From Patescibacteria group bacterium (GTDB lineage: Bacteria; Patescibacteriota; Minisyncoccia; Phycocordibacterales; JAGLOS01), in NCBI GenBank assembly GCA_018814635.1, contig JAHIYV010000038.1, positions 1 to 13,933 on the forward strand: 13,933 nt of DNA. The letters run 5' to 3'. Positions 1 to 7,487 of the stretch are shown here, in pieces (position 1 is the stretch's first letter; each line of letters begins with the position of its first letter). A program made the translations under genes and the position numbers. The notes under the pieces were generated by a model. The model was not told the DNA's origin. It did no database searches and worked only from the letters and a program-made list of their open reading frames with translations.

Positions 1-3000
1 CAAAGATTATCAACTTTTCCTACAATAGCTGCGTCAATAAGAATCCTAGTAGTATGTTGAAAGGAAGCAGCCGATAACCAACTGTCTGTCGTGAGTGAAA
101 TTTCAGATATACCACAAACTAACTGTTCAGCTTTTGCGGGTACTCCATTCTCAATTTCAATACTATCATTTGCTTTCGCCAAATCAGCGCTTGAAACAAT
201 TTGATTAGCAACAAAAGAGGTGTTACCAACATCCTTAATTTGCACTCTGGAAAACATTTGATGGACAATAATTTCTAAATGTTTTGGAGAAATTGATGCA
301 CCTTGTAATTCATAAATTTTTAATACCTCGCTAATAATATATTCTTGTGTTGCTTTTTCCCCAGTATATTTCAACATTTCTGCCATATTTGCTGAACCAT
401 CTGTAAGAAATTGTCCCTTTTTTACCTTATCTCCAATTTTAACTAGAAGCATTCGTCTAATTGAAGTAGAATAATTGATCTGACCATTTTTCTTGGATAC
501 ACTTTTGCCAATATCAGGAAGTACGGTAATCTTTTTTTCTTTTCCCGTTGCTTCAATAGCAATTACCTCACCATCAGTATGACTAATTATAGCAGGGCTT
601 TTTGGTATACGGCGTTCAAAAATTTCTTCAACTCGTGGAAGACCCATTGTAATATCGCCTCCAACAGCAGCAACACCTCCTGCATGAAAAGTACGCATAG
701 TAAGCTGTGTGCCTGGCTCACCTATTGCTTGCGCTGCTACAATTCCAACAGCCTCACCAAGCTCTACAAGTTTCCTACGCCCTAAATCAAATCCGTAACA
801 TTTACGACAAATACCTGAACTTGCTTTGCAAGTAAGAGGTGTTCGGACAAAGACTTCTTTCACGCCAGCTTTGTCTGTTTGTTCAGCGTCATCTTTTGTT
901 AATAAATGTCCTTTCTTGAATAAGATATTACCTTTAGAATCAACGATATTTTTTGTAATAGTGCGTCCTGAAATATATTTAGCTAATGAGATTTCTGATC
1001 CCACTATATCATCCGTAGGTACAATTTGCCGACCCATATTCTCTCCGCAATCATCTTCGTTAACAATCACACTTTGGGCCACATCAACCAAGCGTCTTGT
1101 CAAATAACCCGCCCTTGCAGTATTTAACGCTGTATCAACAAGCCCTTTTCGCGAGCCATATGTAGCAATAAAATATTCAATGGGTGTTAATCCCTCTATA
1201 TTGGAGGAAATAATTGGAAAATCAATTGTCCTTCCTTTGGTGTTAATAATAAGTCCTTTCATACCAGCCATTTGAACCACAGAACTAAGAGATCCCCTAG
1301 CTCCAGACGCAAGCATATCAGCGAGCGAACTATTATCAGTAAAAGTACCTGGTATCAATTTTTCTATTTGACCTGTTGTTTTTTCCCATACTTCAATAGT
1401 TTTTCTATATTTTTCATCCACAGTAAGAAAACCATCATTATATTGTTCCACAATTTTATCGGCTTCATTTTGAGCCTCAGCAATAACAATATGTTTATCT
1501 TTCGGAACTTGCGCTTCGTCTATCCCCCATGTAATACCCGACTTTGTTACATATGTATATCCAAAAGATTTTAACTTGTCTAAAATCTGTGGCATATCTT
1601 TAAGGCCATATTTGTTTACCAGCTCATCAACTAATTTTGATATTTCTTTAAAATTAAGTTCTTTATTAACATATAAAAAATCTTTAGGAAGAACGCTGTT
1701 AAATAAAAGTCGTCCAACCGTCGTTTCAAAAACCTGCTTTTCAAAAAGTTGATATTTAAGACTGTCGGTGGGTAGTACTTTAATTTTAGCGCGAAAACTA
1801 ACCGCGCCAAAATCATACGCGGTGATCGCGCTATTTGGTGTTGTAAAAATTTTACCCTCTCCTTTTTCACCAGCAATCATTTTAGTCATCCAGTATATAC
1901 CGAGCACAATGTCAATTTTAGGATTAGTAATAATATTTCCATTCCTTGGACCAAGTAAATTATGACTTGAAGCAAGTAAATTTTTAGCTTCGCTTTGTGC
2001 TTTTTCAGAAAGTGGCAAATAAACCGCCATTTGATCGCCATCAAAATCAGCATTAAAAGCAGTACAAACAAGGGGGTGCACTTGAATAGCATTACCCTCA
2101 ATTAAAATCGGTTTAAATCCTTGAATACCTAAACGATGAAGTGTCGGCGCGCGATTAAGTAAAACGAATTTATCTTTTGTCACCCTCTCAAGAATCGCCC
2201 ACACTTCTGGAATCTTTTCATCAATCAATTTACCAGCGCCTCTTATGTTAAAAGCAAGTTCAGCTTCCAAAATTTTAGAAATTACAAAAGGTCTAAACAA
2301 TTCTAGCGCCATCTTTTTTGGCAATCCACACTGGTCAAATTTCAAATTTGGCCCAACAACAATCACGGATCTACCAGAATAATCAACTCGTTTTCCAAGC
2401 AAGTGTTGTCTAAATAATCCCTGTTTTCCTTTTAAAGCATCAGCAAGAGATTTAAGCACTCTTTTTTGTGCTTGACTTTTTGCGGTAGTTTGCCCATGAC
2501 GAATTGAATTATCTAATAATGAATCAACGGATTCTTGAAGGATTCGTTTTTCGTTGCGTAAAATAACATCAGGCGCGCCTATTTCTTGAAGTTTTTTAAG
2601 TCTATTGTTGCGATTGATTACTCGCCTGTACAAATCATTTACATCAGATGTCGCATGCCGACCTCCCTCAAGAGCAACCATTGGCCGAAGTGCGGGAGGA
2701 ATAATTGGTATAATAGTTAAAAACATCCATTCGGGACGCACTTTTGATTTTATCATTGCCCGAGCAAGAGCAAGCCTTTTGAGAAGTTTGGGTCTTTCTG
2801 CTAGACCAGCTTTTTCAAGAGATTCTTTCAATTTCACCTCCAGCTCCTCCATATTGAGACCCTTGAAAATATCATAGATTGCTTCTGCTCCAATGCCCGC
2901 TTCAAAAACAGCGCTGTATTTAAGAGAATATCTGTGATAAGTAGTTACATCAATCACTTTCCCTTTTTCAATTGCTAGGACTTCTTTTTTTGCTTCTGTG

Positions 3001-3533
3001 AAAAGTTTTTTGAGTTTTTCTTGCTCTTCTTCATCTTTTAGCGTATGTAATTTTGTTTTATATTCAGATTCAATTTCTTTAATTACTCGCATCTTTTCGT
3101 TCTCAAATACATTTGTAAGAATGTACCCCGCAAAATAGACAACTTTTTCTAGTTCTGAAACAGGCAAACCAAGAAGAAGTCCAATGCGTGATGGCACTCC
3201 TCGTAGAAACCAAATATGCGCTACCGGACTCGCAAGTTCAATATGCCCCATTCGTTCTCTTCTTACAATACTACGAGTTAATTCAACTCCACATTTTTCA
3301 CAAACTATACCTTTGTAACGAATTTTTTTATACTTACCACAATGACATTCATAGTCTCTTTCGGGGCCAAATATTCTTTCATCAAATAGCCCGCCTCTTT
3401 CGTTTTTTTGTGTACGATAATTGATAGTTTCTGGTTTGGTAACTTCGCCAAAAGACCATTCTCTGATACGCTCAGGGGAAGCAAGTTTAATTTCTACCGC
3501 GTTAAAATCTCTTGTTGTTTTTTGTTTATCCAT
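1..3533 (-). CDS. rpoC: DNA-directed RNA polymerase subunit beta' (C-terminus cut by window edge)
   Basis: This is the largest catalytic subunit of RNA polymerase and supplies the Mg-binding site for RNA synthesis. About 1177 codons are visible from ATG 3531-3533. The first zinc site has C63, C65, C78 and C81 (YECHCGKYKK..VCEKCGVEL). The catalytic loop NADFDGDQMAVYLPL lies at 2034-2054 (D496, D498, D500). The bridge-helix segment GSRKGLVDTALNTARAGYLT is near 1157, and the second zinc cluster (CKASSGICRKC, 798-827) lies before AVGIVAAQAIGEPGTQLTMR. The last residues, SAASFQHTTRILIDAAIVGK, correspond to about 60-80 residues before the end in other bacteria, so only a short C-terminus is missing. 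These landmarks share one frame. A charged, probably coiled-coil segment follows residue 130, and there is no E. coli-type SI3 insertion in the trigger loop. The start is 1 nt after the rpoB stop, implying translational coupling. Identity is certain; the true end is outside the window. Confidence 0.98.
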   Translation of the reverse strand, partial: MDKQKTTRDFNAVEIKLASPERIREWSFGEVTKPETINYRTQKNERGGLFDERIFGPERDYECHCGKYKKIRYKGIVCEKCGVELTRSIVRRERMGHIELASPVAHIWFLRGVPSRIGLLLGLPVSELEKVVYFAGYILTNVFENEKMRVIKEIESEYKTKLHTLKDEEEQEKLKKLFTEAKKEVLAIEKGKVIDVTTYHRYSLKYSAVFEAGIGAEAIYDIFKGLNMEELEVKLKESLEKAGLAERPKLLKRLALARAMIKSKVRPEWMFLTIIPIIPPALRPMVALEGGRHATSDVNDLYRRVINRNNRLKKLQEIGAPDVILRNEKRILQESVDSLLDNSIRHGQTTAKSQAQKRVLKSLADALKGKQGLFRQHLLGKRVDYSGRSVIVVGPNLKFDQCGLPKKMALELFRPFVISKILEAELAFNIRGAGKLIDEKIPEVWAILERVTKDKFVLLNRAPTLHRLGIQGFKPILIEGNAIQVHPLVCTAFNADFDGDQMAVYLPLSEKAQSEAKNLLASSHNLLGPRNGNIITNPKIDIVLGIYWMTKMIAGEKGEGKIFTTPNSAITAYDFGAVSFRAKIKVLPTDSLKYQLFEKQVFETTVGRLLFNSVLPKDFLYVNKELNFKEISKLVDELVNKYGLKDMPQILDKLKSFGYTYVTKSGITWGIDEAQVPKDKHIVIAEAQNEADKIVEQYNDGFLTVDEKYRKTIEVWEKTTGQIEKLIPGTFTDNSSLADMLASGARGSLSSVVQMAGMKGLIINTKGRTIDFPIISSNIEGLTPIEYFIATYGSRKGLVDTALNTARAGYLTRRLVDVAQSVIVNEDDCGENMGRQIVPTDDIVGSEISLAKYISGRTITKNIVDSKGNILFKKGHLLTKDDAEQTDKAGVKEVFVRTPLTCKASSGICRKCYGFDLGRRKLVELGEAVGIVAAQAIGEPGTQLTMRTFHAGGVAAVGGDITMGLPRVEEIFERRIPKSPAIISHTDGEVIAIEATGKEKKITVLPDIGKSVSKKNGQINYSTSIRRMLLVKIGDKVKKGQFLTDGSANMAEMLKYTGEKATQEYIISEVLKIYELQGASISPKHLEIIVHQMFSRVQIKDVGNTSFVANQIVSSADLAKANDSIEIENGVPAKAEQLVCGISEISLTTDSWLSAASFQHTTRILIDAAIVGKVDNL

Positions 3534-3534
3534 A

Positions 3535-6500
3535 TTATTTCTTGTTTGTGTTATCACTATCAGTCCGCTTTAATAATTGAACATCAAGAGCTAGTCCTTT
3601 TAAGTTATTCAAAAGTACATTAAATGCTGCAGGAATATGGGGCTGACAAATTGGATCACCCTTTATAATTGCATCAAATGTTGCCGACCGTCCTGTAATA
3701 TCATCAGATTTTATTGTAATCATTTCTCGTAGAATATGCGCCGCTCCGTATCCCTCTAAAGCCCACACTTCCATTTCTCCAAATCGTTGCCCACCGCCTT
3801 GCGCTTTACCTCCAAGTGGTTGTTGAGTAATAAGAGAATAAGGGCCAATTGAACGCATATGAACTTTATCTTCAACCATATGATGAAGTTTTAGCATATA
3901 CATACAGCCAATAGCTATATCTTGTTCAAATGCTTCTCCTGTGCGACCATCATAAAGTTTTACTTTTCCATTTTCTGGAAACTTCGCTTTAACTAATTCC
4001 TGTTTTATTTCTGGAATTGTAGCTCCAAGAAATATAGGAACAATCGCTTGGTAGTTAAGAGTATGAGCAGCCAAACCAAGACTCATTTCTAAAATTTGCC
4101 CCAAGTTCATTCTGGAGGGCACACCAAGAGGTGTTAAAATAACATCAACGGGTACACCGTTTTCCATATATGGCATTTCTTCCTCAGGTAAAATAATAGA
4201 AATCACGCCTTTGTTTCCATGTCTTCCGGCTAATTTATCGCCTATTGAAACATTTCGTAGTTGCGCAACTTCAACATAGACGCGCTTAAGTAAACCAGCG
4301 TCAAGAGCATCGCCTTTTTCAGATGAAAAAACCTTAATACCCACAACGCGACCTCGTTTTCCATGTTCCATTCTGCGAGAAGTATCTTTTACATCCCGAG
4401 CTTTTTCCCCAAAAATAGATCGCAATAATCGCTCTTCGGGAGTAAGCTCAGCTTCTCCTTTGGGTGTAATTTTCCCAACAAGTATATCGCCTGGTCCAAC
4501 AATAGCTCCAATACGAACAATCCCTTCTTCGTCTAAATCTTTAAGTTTAGCCTCGCCAACATTTGGAATATCATGTGTTGTAATCTCAGGACCTAGTTTT
4601 GTATCACGAACATTAACTACAAATTCATCTGTATGAACAGTAGTAAAAATATTATTCTTAACTAGGCGTTCTGAAATAATAATAGCATCTTCGTAATTTT
4701 GTCCACCCCAGGACATAAATGCAACAAACACATTTTGCCCGAGCGCGACTTGACCACCATCTGTTGAAGATGTATCAGCCAACACATCCCCTCTTTTTAC
4801 TTTCTGTCCCAAATCAACAATCGGTCGTTGGTGAAAAGTTGTGAAGTTACTTGTTCTTACAAAATTTACAAGTTTATATATTTCACTTTTCCCTTTTTTA
4901 TTTTTTACAGTAATTTTTTTTGCATCAACTTGTACAACTTCACCGTCGCTTTGCGCAATAACTAATCTTCCTGTATCACGCGCCACCACGCTTTCCATTC
5001 CAGTCGCCACAAGTGGCATCTCTGGCGTAACACATGGCGTTGCTTGTTTTTGCATACTTGATCCCATAAGCGCGCGAGCTGCCGCATTATGCTCTAAAAA
5101 TGGAATCATAGAAGTTGCAAGAGAAAATGGTTGATTAGTGGCAACATCTATAAAATTAATGTCTTCTTTGTTTGTTAAACTTACTTTTGTCATATACCGC
5201 ACCATTACACGATCACTTTTAATTTGACCAGTCTGTTTGTCTAATCCAACGGCTGCGTGAGTAATTTTATATTTCTCCTCTTCAAGCGCGTCAAGGTAAA
5301 CAATCTCATTTGTAACTTTTCCGTTTTTTACTCGCGCGTATGGCGTTTCTATCATTCCAAAATCATTGACACGCGCAAACACGGAAAGGTGTAAAATCAA
5401 TCCTATGTTTGGTCCTTCAGGAGTATGAATCGGACACAAACGACCATAGTGTGAAGTATGCACATCTCGTACATCTAAACCAGCTCTTTCTCTTGTTAAA
5501 CCTCCCGGACCAAGAGCAGAAAGTATACGCAACTGTTCAATTTCAGCAAGTACATTTTCTTGGTTCATTAATTGAGACAATTGGTTGGTTGCAAAAAATT
5601 CTTTAATACGCGCTTGAAGTGGCCGTGGAGAAATTAATTGAACTGGATTTGCCAACGCCACATCAACAGTAGACATTTTGTCTTGAATATTTCTTTTCAT
5701 TTGAGAAAGACCTACTCGTATCTTTTGCAACATCATCTCGCCAACAAACTTAACGCGACGAGATCCTAAGTGATCAATATCATCGGGTACCGCGTCTAGA
5801 TTATCATTCAATTCCGCAATATGTGAAATCGCCAAAGTTAAATCATTTAGAGAAAGTGTGACATCTTTAAGCGCTTTTTCATCAATACTTAAATCAAATC
5901 GTTTATTAAACTTAAATCGGCCTACTTCGGAAAGATCATATCGTTCCTTACTAAATATAATATCAATAAACTCTTTTGCGTTTTCTGCTGTTGCAAGATC
6001 TCCATTCCTAAGACGTTTATAAATCTCTATAAATGACTCGTTTTGGTTTTTGGCAGTATCTTTTTCAAGAGATGTTTTAATGTAAGGCAAAGCGAAAGAA
6101 TTTTTAAACTGCTTTAATATGTCCGCATCTTTTTTCAAACCAAACACACGCAAAAGTATCGTAATTGAAAACTTACGCTTTCGGTCAATACGCACATACA
6201 TAGCACCGTCAGACGCTGATTCTATTTCCACCCATACGCCACGGGCAGGAATAATTTTTACACCAAAATATTGCTTGCCTTTTGTTTCGTTTGCGGTAAA
6301 AAACATACCCGGTGAACGAGTAAGTTGAGAAACAACAACCCTTTCTATCCCGTTTATAACAAAAGTGCCGTGGTCTGTCATAAGAGGAAAATCAGCCATA
6401 AAAAGCTCTTGTTCTTTTGTGGTTCCCAGCGTTTTGTTTTCAAGTTGAACAGTCACGCGTAAAGACGCCTCATAAGAGGCTTTGTTGGCCTTTGCATAGT

Positions 6501-6714
6501 GCTCATCATGTTTGGGTTTAGAAAGTTCAAAACCAAGAAATTTAAGCAAAAACTTCTTGGCCGAATAATCTTGTATAGACGAAAACTCATCCAAGATTTT
6601 TTTTATATCTTGCTCAATGAGTCGTTTATATGAAAGAATTTGATTTTCTACAAGATTGGGAGTTTCAATAAGGGGCTGTTGGTGTTTAGAAAAATACTTT
6701 TTTTCTTTATGCAT
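3535..6714 (-). CDS. rpoB: DNA-directed RNA polymerase subunit beta
   Basis: RNA polymerase beta subunit, forming one side of the active-site cleft with beta'. I prefer ATG 6712-6714 (1059 aa, beginning MHKEKKYFSKHQQPLIETPN), because this aligns with the usual beta N-terminus that leads into LSYKRLIEQD. The frame is also open up to a TTG at 6766, but that codon lies inside a palindrome and adds a hydrophobic stretch the family lacks. Visible landmarks include the rifampicin-pocket region (FATNQLSQLMNQEN..LSALGPGGLTRERAG, about 5480-5590), THYG-type and HTPEGPNIGLI segments, GEKARDVKDTSRRMEHG, GDKLAGRHGNKGVISIILP, and the C-terminal SLITQQPLGGKAQGGGQRFG followed by MEVWALEGYGAAHILREM. The length is near the minimal bacterial form, without the large E. 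coli insertions. The usual rplJ-rplL genes are not upstream; instead there is a dedicated promoter and long leader. It overlaps nothing and is coupled to rpoC. Confidence 0.98.
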   Translation of the reverse strand: MHKEKKYFSKHQQPLIETPNLVENQILSYKRLIEQDIKKILDEFSSIQDYSAKKFLLKFLGFELSKPKHDEHYAKANKASYEASLRVTVQLENKTLGTTKEQELFMADFPLMTDHGTFVINGIERVVVSQLTRSPGMFFTANETKGKQYFGVKIIPARGVWVEIESASDGAMYVRIDRKRKFSITILLRVFGLKKDADILKQFKNSFALPYIKTSLEKDTAKNQNESFIEIYKRLRNGDLATAENAKEFIDIIFSKERYDLSEVGRFKFNKRFDLSIDEKALKDVTLSLNDLTLAISHIAELNDNLDAVPDDIDHLGSRRVKFVGEMMLQKIRVGLSQMKRNIQDKMSTVDVALANPVQLISPRPLQARIKEFFATNQLSQLMNQENVLAEIEQLRILSALGPGGLTRERAGLDVRDVHTSHYGRLCPIHTPEGPNIGLILHLSVFARVNDFGMIETPYARVKNGKVTNEIVYLDALEEEKYKITHAAVGLDKQTGQIKSDRVMVRYMTKVSLTNKEDINFIDVATNQPFSLATSMIPFLEHNAAARALMGSSMQKQATPCVTPEMPLVATGMESVVARDTGRLVIAQSDGEVVQVDAKKITVKNKKGKSEIYKLVNFVRTSNFTTFHQRPIVDLGQKVKRGDVLADTSSTDGGQVALGQNVFVAFMSWGGQNYEDAIIISERLVKNNIFTTVHTDEFVVNVRDTKLGPEITTHDIPNVGEAKLKDLDEEGIVRIGAIVGPGDILVGKITPKGEAELTPEERLLRSIFGEKARDVKDTSRRMEHGKRGRVVGIKVFSSEKGDALDAGLLKRVYVEVAQLRNVSIGDKLAGRHGNKGVISIILPEEEMPYMENGVPVDVILTPLGVPSRMNLGQILEMSLGLAAHTLNYQAIVPIFLGATIPEIKQELVKAKFPENGKVKLYDGRTGEAFEQDIAIGCMYMLKLHHMVEDKVHMRSIGPYSLITQQPLGGKAQGGGQRFGEMEVWALEGYGAAHILREMITIKSDDITGRSATFDAIIKGDPICQPHIPAAFNVLLNNLKGLALDVQLLKRTDSDNTNKK

Positions 6715-6726
6715 ATAATCAATAAA

Positions 6727-6826
6727 GTAATAAAAAAACAAAAAGGTAACCCCTATTAAATCCCGCAAAGCGGGTGCGAAGCAATTTAATAGGGTAAAAT
6801 AAAAAATTACCTTTTATTATAAAAGG
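6727..6826 (-). promoter_or_regulatory. rpoB leader hairpins, putative transcription attenuator
   Basis: In the rpoB mRNA leader, CCTTTT (6821-6826) can pair with AAAAGG (6810-6815). The same AAAAGG, extended to AAAAGGTAA (6807-6815), can instead pair with TTACCTTTT (6741-6749), closing a larger structure. That structure has an 11-bp helix (6751-6761 with 6784-6794) and two mini-hairpins (CCCGC-TTT-GCGGG and TGC-TTC-GCA as read on the minus strand). It is followed directly by a U-rich run (TTTTTGTTTTTTTATT, about 6745-6729). The two folds are mutually exclusive, as expected for an antiterminator and terminator about 12 nt before the rpoB ATG. The outer helix leaves a 12-nt asymmetric bulge, so its stability is uncertain. 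The pairing is read from the sequence; regulation is inferred. Confidence 0.5.
6751..6794. repeat. Palindromic repeat, copy 1 (in rpoB leader)
   Basis: Perfect 11-bp arms CCCTATTAAAT / ATTTAATAGGG enclose CCCGC-AAA-GCGGG and TGC-GAA-GCA mini-hairpins. A related palindrome lies at 7025-7067. The plus-strand sequence after the right arm (GGGTAAAAT) resembles that after copy 2 (GGGTGAAAAT), which directly precedes a transposase start codon. This suggests a shared origin as a mobile-element end or a dispersed intergenic repeat. Confidence 0.65.
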
Positions 6827-6865
6827 ATGCCCACTAATAATATCATCTAACCTTATTTACCTTAT

Positions 6866-6901
6866 TCAAACACCAACACCCTCTATACTCAATCGAGACA
6901 T
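6866..6901 (-). CDS. Possible 11-codon leader peptide upstream of rpoB
   Basis: An ATG at 6899-6901 opens MSRLSIEGVGV and ends at TGA 6866-6868. It begins about 9 nt downstream of the predicted start point of the rpoB transcript and precedes the alternative hairpins. It could couple ribosome loading to the downstream fold. A reading frame this short is easily expected by chance, and it has no Shine-Dalgarno sequence and no run of regulatory codons for one amino acid. Treat it as a candidate only. Confidence 0.2.
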   Translation of the reverse strand: MSRLSIEGVGV

Positions 6902-6917
6902 TTAAATAATACAAACA

Positions 6918-6945
6918 AGTATAAACAAAAACACATGTTTGTCAA
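6918..6945 (-). promoter_or_regulatory. Sigma70-type promoter for rpoBC
   Basis: A -35 TTGACA (6940-6945), a 16-bp spacer and a -10 TATACT (6918-6923) predict transcription starting near 6910, giving a leader of about 195 nt before the preferred rpoB ATG. No other clear promoter was found closer to rpoB. Both hexamers are close to consensus. Confidence 0.75.
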
Positions 6946-7024
6946 ATTTTTTGTTATAGACAATAAAAAAGGTTACCGAACATCCCTTGTATAGATAAAA
7001 ATACTGGTTACTGTGTTGTTATTA

Positions 7025-7067
7025 TTCACCCTGTTAAATAGTCGCAAAGCGAATTTAACAGGGTGAA
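7025..7067. repeat. Palindromic repeat, copy 2 (upstream of transposase remnant)
   Basis: Perfect 15-bp arms TTCACCCTGTTAAAT (7025-7039) and ATTTAACAGGGTGAA (7053-7067) surround TCGC-AAA-GCGA. It shares the CCCTRTTAAAT...GCAAAGC...ATTTAAYAGGG plan with copy 1, and the variable base pair changes on both arms (A-T versus G-C). The right arm contains AGGGTG, the likely ribosome-binding site of the transposase start at 7069, so a read-through transcript would bury it in the stem. Confidence 0.7.
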
Positions 7068-7068
7068 A

Positions 7069-7309
7069 ATGGCAACAAAACATGAGGTTTTGCAAGCACA
7101 CCTCAAAAACTGGCTCTAAACTATTATTAATACGACCAAAGTCAGTCGGTAGGTCGATGAGACGAGTACAGCTCAAAGACAAGAGAAAGTCAGAGGGAAG
7201 AGGTCGAAAAGTCTACTATGGTAAAAGTGTGAGTGACGCATTGTCCAAAATATGGAAAGAAATGGAGTGTCCTTGCGCTGAGAATATGCACAGTATTGTT
7301 AGTGATTAA
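7069..7309 (+). pseudogene. Transposase N-terminal remnant (integrase-type/ISNCY-like), frameshifted
   Basis: ATG 7069 opens MATKHEVLQAHLKNWL and then hits TAA (7117-7119). In the next frame, similarity appears to resume as RSMRRVQLKDKRKSEGRGRK, then VYYGKSVSDALSKIWKEMEC and PCAENMHSIVSD, ending at TAA 7307-7309. This resembles, from memory, the helix-turn-helix N-terminus of integrase-core transposases common in Patescibacteria, which continue for a few hundred residues with a DDE domain. That domain is absent here. Both the internal frameshift and the early truncation mark it as dead. It is the only plausible plus-strand gene trace in the window, and its ribosome-binding site lies in the palindrome just upstream. 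Exact family assignment needs a protein search. Confidence 0.6.
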
Positions 7310-7337
7310 ATCTATCAAAGCTCGGCTTCGATAGATT
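7309..7337. repeat. Stem-loop after transposase remnant
   Basis: AATCTATC (7309-7316) pairs with GATAGATT (7330-7337). After one A/C mismatch, AAGC-TCG-GCTT forms the tip. It starts at the stop codon of the remnant reading frame. No U-run follows on either strand, so it is not an obvious terminator. It may be another intergenic palindrome or a scar of the decayed element. Confidence 0.55.
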
Positions 7338-7445
7338 ACTTGTCATCTCATACGAACCTCTTGTCATCTCGTGCTCTGGGTCCAGAAATCGTATTATGTT
7401 TTTAATAACAAAGAAAAAACAAATTAGTTTTTATAAAATGATATA
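7338..7445. other. Gene-free stretch with an 11-bp direct repeat
   Basis: CTTGTCATCTC occurs at 7339-7349 and 7360-7370, 21 bp apart. A short palindrome TCTGGGTCCAGA follows at 7375-7386. No coding potential is evident. The wording resembles the GTCAT...CGTG...CCAGA type of dispersed intergenic palindrome seen in other bacteria, but this is only a visual likeness. Confidence 0.35.
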
Positions 7446-7466
7446 AAAAGGTGCCTGACCCCTTTT
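7446..7466 (-). terminator. Palindromic terminator after glyA
   Basis: Twenty-one nt past the glyA stop, the minus strand reads AAAAGGGGTCAGGCACCTTTT, followed by TATAT. AAAAGG and CCTTTT pair, and the last stem bases extend into a short U-run. The same palindrome reads almost symmetrically on the plus strand. It is weak by stem GC content, so confidence is moderate. Confidence 0.45.
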
Positions 7467-7487
7467 ATCTTTTCTTTGGGTTTGAAA

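Noticed and set aside
3531..3540. Possible split or frameshift between rpoB and rpoC
   Set aside because: rpoB ends with TAA at 3535-3537 and rpoC starts with ATG at 3531-3533; both ends match family expectations, so this is ordinary tight coupling.
6715..6768. Extension of rpoB to the TTG at 6766-6768 (18 extra residues)
   Set aside because: The TTG lies inside the loop of a palindrome, the added MRDLIGVTFLFFYYFIDY is hydrophobic and unlike any beta N-terminus, and the ATG at 6714 gives the expected family start.
1..6800. Many plus-strand and alternative-frame open frames of 60-120 codons across rpoC and rpoB
   Set aside because: They are antisense or shifted shadows of the conserved polymerase frames, with no recognisable domains or start signals.
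6973..7182. 69-codon minus-strand frame across the transposase remnant
   Set aside because: It is antisense to the better explained two-frame transposase trace and runs through the palindrome; no family resemblance.
7339..7370. CRISPR-like spacing of CTTGTCATCTC (two copies, 21 bp apart)
   Set aside because: Only two 11-bp copies, no further units and no cas genes; too little for an array.
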